A stretch of DNA of 34,941 nt from Sneathiella sp. (GTDB taxonomy: Bacteria > Pseudomonadota > Alphaproteobacteria > Sneathiellales > Sneathiellaceae). Where the stretch lies: the NCBI RefSeq assembly GCF_002694385.1, contig NZ_NZMB01000016.1:216693-251633 (forward strand), in the 5' to 3' direction. Under the pieces are notes generated by a model. That model did not search any database, was not told the DNA's origin, and saw nothing but the letters and a program-made list of their open reading frames with translations. Of the stretch, positions 25,327-33,258 are shown piece by piece (position 1 is the stretch's first letter; each line of letters begins with the position of its first letter). The position numbers and the translations under genes were made by a program.

Positions 25327-26025
25327 ATGAACGATTTCAAGGGATTTCCCGAAGATTGCCTCACTTTCTTTGCCGATCTGATCACCAATAACAATCGTGA
25401 CTGGTTCCAACGCAACAAGGCACGTTACAAAGACTCCGTCGTCTATCCGATGAGCGATTTTATCGCCGCCATGGCCCCGCGCCTCGATGCAATTGCCCCC
25501 CTGTATATTGCCGATCCGCGACCGCATGGCGGCTCCATGTTCCGGATTTACCGGGACGTGCGCTTCTCCCGCGATCCACGCCCCTATAAAGAGCATGTCG
25601 CCTGCCAGTTCCGGCATCAGGCGGGCCGCGACGCCCATGCACCGGGATATTACGTGCATATCGCCCCTGATGGCGTGCGTTTCGGCGGCGGCATCTATCT
25701 GCCCCCTGCCCCGATCCTCGCAAAAATTCGCAGGACCATCGACGAGCGGGGCAAAGAGTGGCGAAAAATACGGCAAGACGCTGATTTCCGGGTCTATTTC
25801 CCCGAAGGCATCCGCGGTGACAGCCTGAAACGCGCCCCAAAGGGCTATGACAATGATCATCCCGATATTGAGGATATCCGCCGCAAGACCCTCTTCGTCA
25901 TGCATCATCTCAAAAATACGCACGATATAACCCGGCCGGATTTTGTCGACAAGGTCGATGACGCCTTCCAGCGGGCGACGCCCTTCATGCGATTTCTCAC
26001 CAATGCAGTGGAACTCCCTTTCTGA
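25327..26025 (+). CDS. DUF2461 (TIGR02453) family protein
   Basis: A 232-aa protein with the DUF2461 pattern: FFADLITNNNRDWFQRNKARY, MFRIYRDVRFSRDPRPYKEH, then GYYVHIAPDGVRFGGGIY and the C-terminal RKTLFVMHHLKN region. It is widespread in bacteria and without an established function. It is a cytosolic protein with no signal peptide. It lies 81 bp after paaJ. A CCCGGCG/CGCCGGG hairpin (25271-25294) in the gap lacks a T-run, so read-through from the paa genes is possible. Confidence 0.9.
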   Translation: MNDFKGFPEDCLTFFADLITNNNRDWFQRNKARYKDSVVYPMSDFIAAMAPRLDAIAPLYIADPRPHGGSMFRIYRDVRFSRDPRPYKEHVACQFRHQAGRDAHAPGYYVHIAPDGVRFGGGIYLPPAPILAKIRRTIDERGKEWRKIRQDADFRVYFPEGIRGDSLKRAPKGYDNDHPDIEDIRRKTLFVMHHLKNTHDITRPDFVDKVDDAFQRATPFMRFLTNAVELPF

Positions 26026-26114
26026 TGCAGGGCAGCAGAATATTAAGAGTCTTTTAAGAGTGTTTTCCTAAAATTGACGACAAGTGATAACTGGCCCCTG
26101 CAAGGAACTCCGCC

Positions 26115-26339
26115 ATGATGAATATTATCGAGCTGCATCCAGATACGACCGTCGACCTTTACAGCACGGCGCATAATCTGATTGTCCATCAGGGTGAAAA
26201 AGCGCTGGATTTGTTGCGGGCCGAAGCGGAGGAAATGCGCCAGAATGATGGAACGGAAGAAAATCTCTATGCCTGCATTGAGCTGATGCGCGTGGTTACC
26301 GAGCTAATCGACATGGAAGTTGCCGGACCCATTCATTAA
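26115..26339 (+). CDS. Small hypothetical protein (74 aa)
   Basis: A 74-aa acidic, helical protein starting MMNIIELHPDTTVDLYSTAH. AAGGA lies 8 nt upstream of the ATG (a second ATG follows immediately). A clear terminator comes 26 bp after the stop, so it is a real transcription unit end. No known motif, signal peptide or membrane segment is seen. The ELMRVVTELIDMEVAG end looks like an amphipathic helix. I do not recognise it. Confidence 0.75.
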   Translation: MMNIIELHPDTTVDLYSTAHNLIVHQGEKALDLLRAEAEEMRQNDGTEENLYACIELMRVVTELIDMEVAGPIH

Positions 26340-26365
26340 TTCGCAAAACTTGCGACAGGAAGCAG

Positions 26366-26396
26366 AAAAGGCGGCACTGCAAATGCCGCCTTTTTT
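26366..26396 (+). terminator. Rho-independent terminator, probably bidirectional
   Basis: AAAAGGCGGCA (26366-26376) pairs with TGCCGCCTTTT (26384-26394) around a 7-nt loop, with a T-run on the plus strand. On the minus strand the stem ends in TTTT. It sits between the converging 74-aa gene and the ADH gene, so it can serve both. Confidence 0.9.
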
Positions 26397-26419
26397 GTTT
26401 TCGCGATCACTAAATCAGT

Positions 26420-27469
26420 TCAGCTTTGCAGAACGACCCGACCGACAATCTTCCCGGCCCGCAAATCTTCCAGTGTATGATAAGCTTCCTTCATGGGGCG
26501 GGGTGTGATTGCCAGCTCATTCAGCTTTCCTGATTTAGCAAGATCCATCAACTCCCGCATTTCACGGAGATTGCCGACATAGCTTCCCTGAACCGAGATC
26601 GCCTTGATGGGGAACATCGGCAATGGCAAAGTAAAACTGCCACCAAAGAGCCCGACAATGACCAGCTTGCCGCCTTTCGCCAGCACTTTCACGCCAAAGG
26701 CCGCGCTGCTTTCTGCGCCCACAAAGTCGATGGTGGCGTTTACGCCACCACCCGTCATGCCCATAAATGTCTTGAAGGCCGCCGGGTCGGACGGGTCAAT
26801 GGCGCCGACTGCCCCCGCTTTGATGCCCGCTTCCCGCTTTGCCGGATCAATGTCCGCGACATATATTTCCGCATCAGTAACAGATCTCGCAATTGCCATG
26901 GCCGCCAGACCGACACCCCCTGCCCCCAGCACCAGAAGCTTGCCCCCGTCAGCACGCGACTTGGCTTTCTGAAGCGCGCTGTAAGCCGTCAGGCCGGAAC
27001 AGGTATAGGTGCAGGCCAGTTCTTTCGGAAGGGCGCCGTAATCCAGCAGATAGCGTGCATGCGGGACAATCAGGGTATCAGAATAGCCCCCCGCCACATC
27101 CACCCCAAGCTGACGCGGGCGGCTGCAAAGCTGTTCCTCTCCCGAGGCGCAGATGGCGCATTGCCCGCAACCGATCCAGGGATAAACGACCCGTTTATCT
27201 CCGACTTTTACATCGGTCACATTGTCGCCGACGGCCTTGACCGTGCCAACAATCTCATGACCGAGCGTAAAGGGAAGTTCCCTCCCCCCCCGGATGTCCA
27301 GCTTCTTGCCGCCCCCGAGGTCAAAATGTCCTTCCCAAATATGAATATCACTATGACAGACACCACAAGCCGTGACATCCATCAGGACTTCATCACCGAC
27401 AGGTTCCGGCGCATCGCCGGTGTTTTCCACCAGCGGCGCGCCATATTCCTCGAACTGATAGCTCTTCAT
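26420..27469 (-). CDS. Zinc-dependent alcohol dehydrogenase (MDR family)
   Basis: A 349-aa medium-chain dehydrogenase. The catalytic-zinc motif is CGVCHSD (35-41) with GHE at 70-72. The structural-zinc cysteines are 101, 104, 107 and 115. The Rossmann motif VLGAGGVGLAA is followed by an Asp-type NAD site (VADID). It oxidises an alcohol or reduces an aldehyde; the substrate is unknown. It lies 29 bp downstream of the aldehyde dehydrogenase gene, so the pair probably performs alcohol to aldehyde to acid oxidation in one operon. Confidence 0.94.
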   Translation of the reverse strand: MKSYQFEEYGAPLVENTGDAPEPVGDEVLMDVTACGVCHSDIHIWEGHFDLGGGKKLDIRGGRELPFTLGHEIVGTVKAVGDNVTDVKVGDKRVVYPWIGCGQCAICASGEEQLCSRPRQLGVDVAGGYSDTLIVPHARYLLDYGALPKELACTYTCSGLTAYSALQKAKSRADGGKLLVLGAGGVGLAAMAIARSVTDAEIYVADIDPAKREAGIKAGAVGAIDPSDPAAFKTFMGMTGGGVNATIDFVGAESSAAFGVKVLAKGGKLVIVGLFGGSFTLPLPMFPIKAISVQGSYVGNLREMRELMDLAKSGKLNELAITPRPMKEAYHTLEDLRAGKIVGRVVLQS

Positions 27470-27498
27470 TTATTCCCTCCCAGAATTGAAGAATGGGA

Positions 27499-29004
27499 TC
27501 AGGCGATATTGATCCAGGTCGTTTTGAGTTGCGTATATTTCTCCAGCGCATGCAGCGACCGGTCGCGGCCATGGCCTGACTGCTTGTATCCGCCGAACGG
27601 CGTGGACATATCCACATCGTCATAGGTGTTCACCCAGACCGTCCCGGCCCGCAATGACTGCGCCAGTTGATGCGCCTTCGAAATATCGCGTGTCCAGACG
27701 GAAGCCGCCAGACCATAGATCGTATCATTTGCGATTTTGACGCCTTCCTCCATGTCCTTGAAGGTAATGGTGCTGATCACGGGCCCGAAAATTTCTTCCC
27801 GTGCGATGGTCATCTCATTGGATACATTATCAAAAATGGTTGGTTCGATATAAAAGCCACCGGTTTCCTGCAAAACCTGCTTGCCACCGTAATAGAGCTT
27901 CGCGCCCTCTTCCTGGCCCTTGTTAATATAGCCCATGACACGACCGGTCTGATTTTTGTCGACCATGGCGCCAACAATGGCTTTCGGGCTCAACGGATCC
28001 ATGGGCTGCAATGTTGCGGCAACACCGGCAATTTTCTCGACCAGCTCATCCTTGATGCTGTCCTGCACGACCAGGCGGGACGCGGCGGTGCAGACTTCCC
28101 CCTGATTGAAAAAGACGCCCATGGCGATTTTCTTGGCGGCGAGGTCAAGATCTGCATCGGCCATTACAAGACTCGGGCTTTTACCCCCGCATTCAAGACC
28201 GACAGCCTTGAGGTTGCTTTCGCCGGAATAGCGCATGAACATTTTGCCGACCTCGGTCGATCCGGTAAAGGCGAGCGCGTCCACATCCATGTGACGGCCG
28301 AGCGCCTGACCTGCGGTTTCCCCAAAGCCCGGCACAACATTGAAAACGCCATCCGGAATACCGGCTTCGGAGGCCAGCTCCGCAATCCGGAGCGCCGTCA
28401 GCGGCGATTGCTCCGCCGGTTTCAGGATAACGCTGTTCCCGGCGGCAAGGGCGGGGGCAAATTTCCAGGCGGCCATCAGCAGCGGAAAGTTCCACGGCAC
28501 CACGCAGGCAACCACGCCGATTGGTTCACGGGTGATAAGAGCGAGGGAGCGGCGACGATCCGTCGGGGCAATTTCGTCATAAATTTTGTCAATAGCCTCC
28601 GCATACCAGGTAATGGCGCCCGCAGAGCCCGGCACATCGACGGCCCCTGCCCATTTGACCGGCTTGCCCATATCGAGGCATTCCAGCAGGGCAAGTTCGT
28701 TTTTATTCTTCATGATCAGCCCTGCAAATTTTTGCAGGACTGACTTGCGCCGTGCCGGAGCTTCCCGTGACCAGACGCCCGCATTAAAGGCAGCCCGCGC
28801 CGCAGTCACGGCCCGGTTAACATCTTCCGCATCGCATGCCGCGACTTTCGTAAGCACTCGGCCATCCACCGGGCTCACGCAGTCAAATGTCTTGCCTGAG
28901 GCGGCATCAACATACTGCCCATTGATAAAGGCCTTGTTGCGAATTGTGATTTCGCTTTCCAGTTTTTCCCAGTCTTCGCGTGTCGGAGCAGGCTTCGCTG
29001 ACAT
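27499..29004 (-). CDS. NAD(P)-dependent aldehyde dehydrogenase, PuuC-like
   Basis: A 501-aa ALDH with Glu271 in GLECGGKSP and nucleophile Cys305 in NQGEVCTAASR. The VPWNFPLLMAAWKFAPALAAG motif and the C-terminal PFGGYKQSGHGRDRSLHALE typical of PuuC/betaine-type ALDHs are present, ending KYTQLKTTWINIA. It oxidises an aldehyde to the acid; PuuC handles gamma-glutamyl-aminobutyraldehyde but also many other aldehydes, so the substrate is open. It is the first gene of the ALDH-ADH operon. It is divergent from a LysR regulator, with a palindromic operator candidate in the gap. Confidence 0.94.
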   Translation of the reverse strand: MSAKPAPTREDWEKLESEITIRNKAFINGQYVDAASGKTFDCVSPVDGRVLTKVAACDAEDVNRAVTAARAAFNAGVWSREAPARRKSVLQKFAGLIMKNKNELALLECLDMGKPVKWAGAVDVPGSAGAITWYAEAIDKIYDEIAPTDRRRSLALITREPIGVVACVVPWNFPLLMAAWKFAPALAAGNSVILKPAEQSPLTALRIAELASEAGIPDGVFNVVPGFGETAGQALGRHMDVDALAFTGSTEVGKMFMRYSGESNLKAVGLECGGKSPSLVMADADLDLAAKKIAMGVFFNQGEVCTAASRLVVQDSIKDELVEKIAGVAATLQPMDPLSPKAIVGAMVDKNQTGRVMGYINKGQEEGAKLYYGGKQVLQETGGFYIEPTIFDNVSNEMTIAREEIFGPVISTITFKDMEEGVKIANDTIYGLAASVWTRDISKAHQLAQSLRAGTVWVNTYDDVDMSTPFGGYKQSGHGRDRSLHALEKYTQLKTTWINIA

Positions 29005-29093
29005 ATTCTTCCCTCTTGTTAATTATAGGCATTTGCCATCAGTTTAAGCTTTTTCCGAGAATAGCCAATGCTGTTTATTCGCGAAAGATATTC

Positions 29094-29109
29094 TTGACCG
29101 AACGGTCAA
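29094..29109. promoter_or_regulatory. Palindromic operator candidate (RutR/TetR-like)
   Basis: TTGACCG-AA-CGGTCAA is an inverted repeat with perfect 7-bp arms and a 2-bp centre. It lies 90 bp upstream of the aldehyde dehydrogenase start and 91 bp upstream of lysR. It resembles the E. coli RutR box TTGACCA-N2-TGGTCAA and general TetR-family sites more than a LysR T-N11-A box. The repeat is directly seen; the binding protein is inferred. Confidence 0.55.
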
Positions 29110-29199
29110 AAAAAATGTCCGTTACGGCGCTGACACGCGGCTGAACATCTCCTATAAATTTTCCTTACCGGAACAAGCGCCAACCGATAGGGTTGTTTT

Positions 29200-30108
29200 A
29201 TGATACATGAAAATATAAACCTGACCCAGATTCAGACATTCCTCTGGGTTGCCTCTCTCAAAAGCTTTCGTAAAACCGCAGAAAAGATGAACACAACGCA
29301 ACCGGCCATCTCCTCCCGCATTGCGCGACTTGAGGAAACACTCGGTGTCCGGCTATTCGAACGGGATAACAATCTCATCCGGCTGACGCAAAAGGGGATT
29401 GAGCTGCTCCCTTACGCCGAGAAGCTGCTGCGTACATCTTCAATGCTTGTCGACAGGATCTGCCGCGAGGAGGAGCAACAAGGCACACTGCGCCTTGGCA
29501 TATCGGAAACGGTTGTCCACACCTGCCTGCCGGAGTTTATCGGGACGTTGAATGAAAAGTTTCCCTCCCTTGATCTGGAAATAAAAGTGGAAACCACTCT
29601 CAACTTGCGACAGGAGCTGTCGGAGAAGCGACTGGATTTTGCCTTTCTAATGGGACCGGTCGCCGACTTTCAGGTGGAGAATCACGAACTGTTCGAATTC
29701 GAGATGATCTGGACCGCCGCGCCCGCGCTCGGCTTACCGACGGAACGCCCTCTCTCGCTCGACGAACTTGCGGCGAAGCCCATCATCACCTACACACCGA
29801 ATACCCGGTTATATATTGAACTGACGCGTCAGCTTCGCAAATACACAGAACGTCCGGCCCGGGTCTTTCCTTCCAGTTCCGCTGCTGCGATCCACCGGCT
29901 AGCCCTTGACGGAATAGGCGTCGCCACGCTGCCCCGCCAGATGGTTCACCGGGATCTTGCTGCAGGACACTTGCAGGAAATACACTGCGACTGGCGTCTG
30001 CCGGGATTACGCTTCACCGCGGCCTACCCGACCGACCCCTATAATCCGATGACCGAAAAGATCATCGCACATGCGCTCGAAATGACACGTTGCTATCAAA
30101 ATGCCTGA
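29200..30108 (+). CDS. LysR family transcriptional regulator
   Basis: A 302-aa LysR regulator. The N-terminal winged HTH (about 8-65) includes SFRKTAEKMNTTQPAISSRIARLEETLGVRLFERD. A linker helix and a periplasmic-binding-like effector domain (about 92-295) follow. It is divergent from the ALDH-ADH operon, so it is the natural candidate regulator of that operon. The co-inducer is unknown. AGGG precedes the ATG. Downstream, 127 bp separate it from a crotonase gene. Confidence 0.95.
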   Translation: MIHENINLTQIQTFLWVASLKSFRKTAEKMNTTQPAISSRIARLEETLGVRLFERDNNLIRLTQKGIELLPYAEKLLRTSSMLVDRICREEEQQGTLRLGISETVVHTCLPEFIGTLNEKFPSLDLEIKVETTLNLRQELSEKRLDFAFLMGPVADFQVENHELFEFEMIWTAAPALGLPTERPLSLDELAAKPIITYTPNTRLYIELTRQLRKYTERPARVFPSSSAAAIHRLALDGIGVATLPRQMVHRDLAAGHLQEIHCDWRLPGLRFTAAYPTDPYNPMTEKIIAHALEMTRCYQNA

Positions 30109-30235
30109 CATTTCATACCAGTTGCCTGGCCGAAGGATGCGAAAACAGCTATCCGTCAGATCCAACCGTATTCTATAATAGCAGACAACAGGTTCTGGCC
30201 CGCCAGGCGCAATAATATAAAAAAGGAAGTTCAAG

Positions 30236-31003
30236 ATGAGTGAAAAAGAAAAAATAATCATCGAGAAAAAAGGCCCCATCACCACCATCATCATCAACCG
30301 GCCGGAAGTCCGGAATGCCTTGGATCAGGAAACATCCGACCTGCTGGCCAAAGCTTTCAAGGCATTCGAGGCTGACGATAGTCAGAAAGTTGCCGTGGTT
30401 ACCGGCGCGGGCGGGGCTTTCTGCGCCGGGGCCGACTTGAAAGAAACCGCGACCCGTGTTGACTATAAGGCCTGGGCCGGTCATCCAGAAGGCCCGTTTC
30501 ACAAGCCGCTTTCGAAACCGCTGATTGGCGCCATTGCCGGGCATGCCTGCGCGGGCGGCATGGGTCTCGCTCTTTTTTGCGATATCCGGATTGCTGAGGA
30601 AACGGCGGTGTTCGGGATTTTCTGCCGCCGCTGGGGCGTTCCCATGAGCGATGGCACCCCTGTCCGCTTGCCCCGTGTTATTGGCATGGGCCGAGCGCTT
30701 GATATGATGCTGACCGGTCGACCTGTTCCCGCAGATGAAGCCCTCTCTATGGGGTTGGTGACGCGCGTCGTACCCGAAGGCGCGGCCCGTCAGGCGGCTG
30801 AAGAGCTTGCCCTTCAGATTGCCGGTTTCCCGCAGATTGCCATGCTTTCAGACCGGGACGCTGTTTATGCCCAGGAAGGCCTAACGGATATGCAAGCGAT
30901 CACCTTTGAGATGCAGGCGGCAGAGGAAGCCAAACAGAAAGAGGCGCAAGTCGGCGCCGCGCGCTTCGCTGCCGGAGAAGGCCGTCACGGCGCCTTCAAA
31001 TAA
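30236..31003 (+). CDS. Enoyl-CoA hydratase/isomerase-family (crotonase) protein without the two catalytic Glu
   Basis: A 255-aa crotonase. The oxyanion-hole segments GAFCAGADLKE and GHACAGGMGLALFCD are intact. The positions of the two hydratase glutamates are Gly110 and Cys130 (FGIFCRRWGVPMSDG), so a classical hydratase reaction is unlikely. The C-terminus ends AQVGAARFAAGEGRHGAFK. This FCRRWGVP subgroup is widespread but poorly characterised. It probably acts on some acyl-CoA. AAGGAAG precedes the ATG. It converges on the Lrp gene with only 4 bp between stops. Confidence 0.9.
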   Translation: MSEKEKIIIEKKGPITTIIINRPEVRNALDQETSDLLAKAFKAFEADDSQKVAVVTGAGGAFCAGADLKETATRVDYKAWAGHPEGPFHKPLSKPLIGAIAGHACAGGMGLALFCDIRIAEETAVFGIFCRRWGVPMSDGTPVRLPRVIGMGRALDMMLTGRPVPADEALSMGLVTRVVPEGAARQAAEELALQIAGFPQIAMLSDRDAVYAQEGLTDMQAITFEMQAAEEAKQKEAQVGAARFAAGEGRHGAFK

Positions 31004-31007
31004 GGGG

Positions 31008-31463
31008 TCAGAAAACCGGATATCCTTTCCAGGGTTTGATCGCCCGTAAGGCGAAGGTCGAGCGCATACTCGCAACATGAGGCAGGCGGCCAAGACTGTT
31101 GCGATGGATGCGCTCGTAATCGGTGACGCTGCGCGCCGCAACCCGCACGATATAATCCGCATTTCCCGTCGTCAGATGGCATTCCAGAATGTCGGCGCAG
31201 GCCATCACCGCCTGTTCAAACATATCCAGTATTTCCTGATTTTGCGATGTCAGCGTAATCTCGACGAATACATCCGCCTCAAGGCCGAGGGCCTGCTTGT
31301 CCAGCTTGGCTGCATATCCGTGGATGACCCCGGCCCCTTCCAGATTCTTGATCCGGCGATGGCAGGCAGAAGGTGACAGATTGACCCGATCTGCGATTTC
31401 AGCAATCGGCATATCGGCATCCATCTGTAATTCGGATAATATCTGTCGATCGAAGTGATCTAT
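31008..31463 (-). CDS. Lrp/AsnC family transcriptional regulator (apparent ATA start)
   Basis: A regulator with an N-terminal HTH (PIAEIADRVNLSPSACHRRIKNLE) and a C-terminal RAM ligand domain (ALGLEADVFVEITL to TFALRAIKPW). The first ATG (31424) gives only 138 aa and cuts off the first helix. In frame upstream lies IDHFDRQILSELQ, the normal Lrp N-terminus, with an ATA codon at 31463 exactly where Met is expected. No ATG, GTG or TTG exists between there and the stop at 31481. GGGAAA lies about 9 nt upstream of the ATA. The full form would be 151 aa, typical of Lrp. It is divergent from alanine dehydrogenase, which it probably controls. Confidence 0.85.
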   Translation of the reverse strand: MDHFDRQILSELQMDADMPIAEIADRVNLSPSACHRRIKNLEGAGVIHGYAAKLDKQALGLEADVFVEITLTSQNQEILDMFEQAVMACADILECHLTTGNADYIVRVAARSVTDYERIHRNSLGRLPHVASMRSTFALRAIKPWKGYPVF

Positions 31464-31533
31464 TGAAAAATTTCCCGTCTAAGAGCTCGATTTCAAAATT
31501 TTACACCAAAAAAGCGTAGGCTGAAAACCTATT

Positions 31534-31567
31534 TCGAAAATTTTTCCTGCGGAAAATATATTATAAT
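31534..31567 (+). promoter_or_regulatory. Candidate Lrp box and -10 element of the ald promoter
   Basis: TCGAAAATTTTTCCT (31534-31548) matches 12 of 15 positions of the E. coli Lrp consensus YAGHAWATTWTDCTR. A TTTTCC-TGC-GGAAAA inverted repeat overlaps it (31542-31556). TATAAT at 31562-31567 is a perfect -10 hexamer without a good -35, as expected for an activator-dependent promoter. It lies between the divergent Lrp-type regulator and ald. Confidence 0.5.
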
Positions 31568-31603
31568 TCGAGCATCTAAACTCTGTTGTGGGAGGCAGCA
31601 AAG

Positions 31604-32722
31604 ATGATTATCGGATGTCCGAGAGAAATTAAAAACCATGAATATCGCGTCGGACTGACGCCGGAAAGCGCCGCAGAGCTGATCGCCCATGGACATGATG
31701 TCCTGATCGAAAAAGAGGCGGGCGCGGGTATCGGCGCTTTCAACACCGCTTATGAGGCAGTGGGAGCGAAAATCATCGATACCGCGGAAGAGCTGTTCGC
31801 TCGCGCTGATATGATCATCAAAGTGAAGGAACCGCAGGCGAGCGAGCGGGCGATGTTGCGTGAAGGCCAGATTCTCTATACTTATCTGCATCTCGCTCCG
31901 GACCCTGCTCAGACGCTCGATCTGATACAATCACGCGCGGTCTGTATTGCCTATGAAACGGTGACCGATGCGGGCGGCGGCCTCCCCCTCCTGAAACCGA
32001 TGAGCCAGGTAGCCGGGCGTCTTGCGATACAGGCGGGGGCGACGGCACTTGAAAAATCCCATGGCGGAAGGGGGGTCCTGCTTGGGGGTGTGCCCGGTGT
32101 CATGCCTGCAAAAGTTGTTATTATCGGCGGCGGCGTGGTCGGCTTCAACGCGGCGCAAATGGCCGTTGGCATGCATGCGGATGTGTCAATCCTGGATCGC
32201 AATCCGGCGGCGCTGGAGCGCCTTGAAAATCACTTTGAATCAAGGGCGCGGGTTCTCTATTCCACTTCCGCCCTGCTGGAGCGCTTGGTACTGGAGGCGG
32301 ATCTTGTTATCGGCGCTGTCCTCATTCCGGGCGCTGCCGCGCCGAAACTGATCCGCCGCGACCTAATCGCCCGAATGCAGGAAGGCGCCGTTGTCGTCGA
32401 TGTCGCCATTGATCAGGGGGGATGTTTTGAAACCTCCCGCCCCACAACCCATGCGGAGCCAACCTATGTCGTCGACGGCGTGGTTCATTACTGTGTTGCG
32501 AACATGCCCGGCGGCGTTGCCCGCACCTCCACCTATGCCCTCAACAATGTCACCCTGCCCCATGCCGTCCGCATTGCCAACAAGGGATGGCGGGAGGCGC
32601 TCAAAGCAGATCCGCATCTGGCCAACGGCCTGAATGTCTGGAATGGCAAGGTGACCTGCGAACCGGTTGCCCGTGACCTCGATCTCGAGTACACACCGCT
32701 AGCTGTCGCTCTGCAGGAATAA
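31604..32722 (+). CDS. ald: Alanine dehydrogenase
   Basis: A 372-aa NAD-dependent enzyme that interconverts L-alanine with pyruvate and ammonia. The family length is about 371. The N-terminus MIIGCPREIKNHEYRVGLTP is typical. Catalytic Lys75 (KVKEPQ), His96 (YTYLHLAPD) and Asp270 (VAIDQGG) are at the canonical numbers. The Rossmann motif is IIGGGVVGFNAAQMA. The start at 31604 is supported by GGGAGG; a TTG at 31586 adds only six residues. A Lrp/AsnC gene is divergent upstream, a classical arrangement. A terminator follows. Confidence 0.97.
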   Translation: MIIGCPREIKNHEYRVGLTPESAAELIAHGHDVLIEKEAGAGIGAFNTAYEAVGAKIIDTAEELFARADMIIKVKEPQASERAMLREGQILYTYLHLAPDPAQTLDLIQSRAVCIAYETVTDAGGGLPLLKPMSQVAGRLAIQAGATALEKSHGGRGVLLGGVPGVMPAKVVIIGGGVVGFNAAQMAVGMHADVSILDRNPAALERLENHFESRARVLYSTSALLERLVLEADLVIGAVLIPGAAAPKLIRRDLIARMQEGAVVVDVAIDQGGCFETSRPTTHAEPTYVVDGVVHYCVANMPGGVARTSTYALNNVTLPHAVRIANKGWREALKADPHLANGLNVWNGKVTCEPVARDLDLEYTPLAVALQE

Positions 32723-32739
32723 AGCGGATCAGAAGACAA

Positions 32740-32772
32740 AGGACGGCAGGAGAAGCTGTCGTCCTGCTTTTT
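32740..32772 (+). terminator. Rho-independent terminator after ald
   Basis: AGGACGGCAG (32740-32749) pairs with CTGTCGTCCT (32756-32765; one G-U) around a GAGAAG loop. GC and five T follow. Confidence 0.88.
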
Positions 32773-33258
32773 CCTCGGACCGAGATTATGCTTTCTAGCA
32801 TTCTCGCAAAAAAATTATTTTGGGCGGCCGCTATCCCTGCACCCCAACTGACCAACATTTCGCTTCCCCATAATATTCCTTGGAATGCCTGATTTTCTGC
32901 GGAAAAGGGGCTCTTTTCCAGAATGGCGCACCCGTGCAAAATGCTTCAAAAATCGGCCTACTTCATCTATATTCATTGTAAATATTCTATGTTGTAATGT
33001 GATTAATTTTTACTTAATATTGATATTTGAATATTGGCAAATATTTCATAAGGAAAATTATCTGACAGTCGGCCTCCCACCGGCTAACGCCCTTGCTTAG
33101 CCTGTAAGAGTTAATCAACCCTCCGTCAAACTGACACAAAATCTGTCGGGATGTCAGGTCGTGGCTAAGGGGAGTAATGTCAACGGGCCATGTAGGAGAC
33201 TTTTTATTCAAGTTACTGCAAAACAACCAAGAATAACATTTGCAGAGAAACTGGAGAG
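32773..33258. other. Long AT-rich non-coding stretch before the AraC-domain gene
   Basis: No convincing gene is seen in these 486 bp; a 71-codon frame at 32885-33100 looks non-coding. It holds an AT-rich inverted repeat ATATTTG/CAAATAT (33023-33029/33038-33044). It also has two nested inverted repeats: CTTAGCC/GGCTAAG (33096-33102/33163-33169) and CTGACA/TGTCAG (33131-33136/33152-33157). These could fold into a leader RNA or be operators. No remains of an AraC N-terminal domain were found. Confidence 0.5.

Noticed and set aside
32885-33100. 71-codon plus-strand frame in the AT-rich gap after ald
   Set aside because: It has no ribosome site, odd composition and no motif. It overlaps AT-rich repeats and looks like chance.
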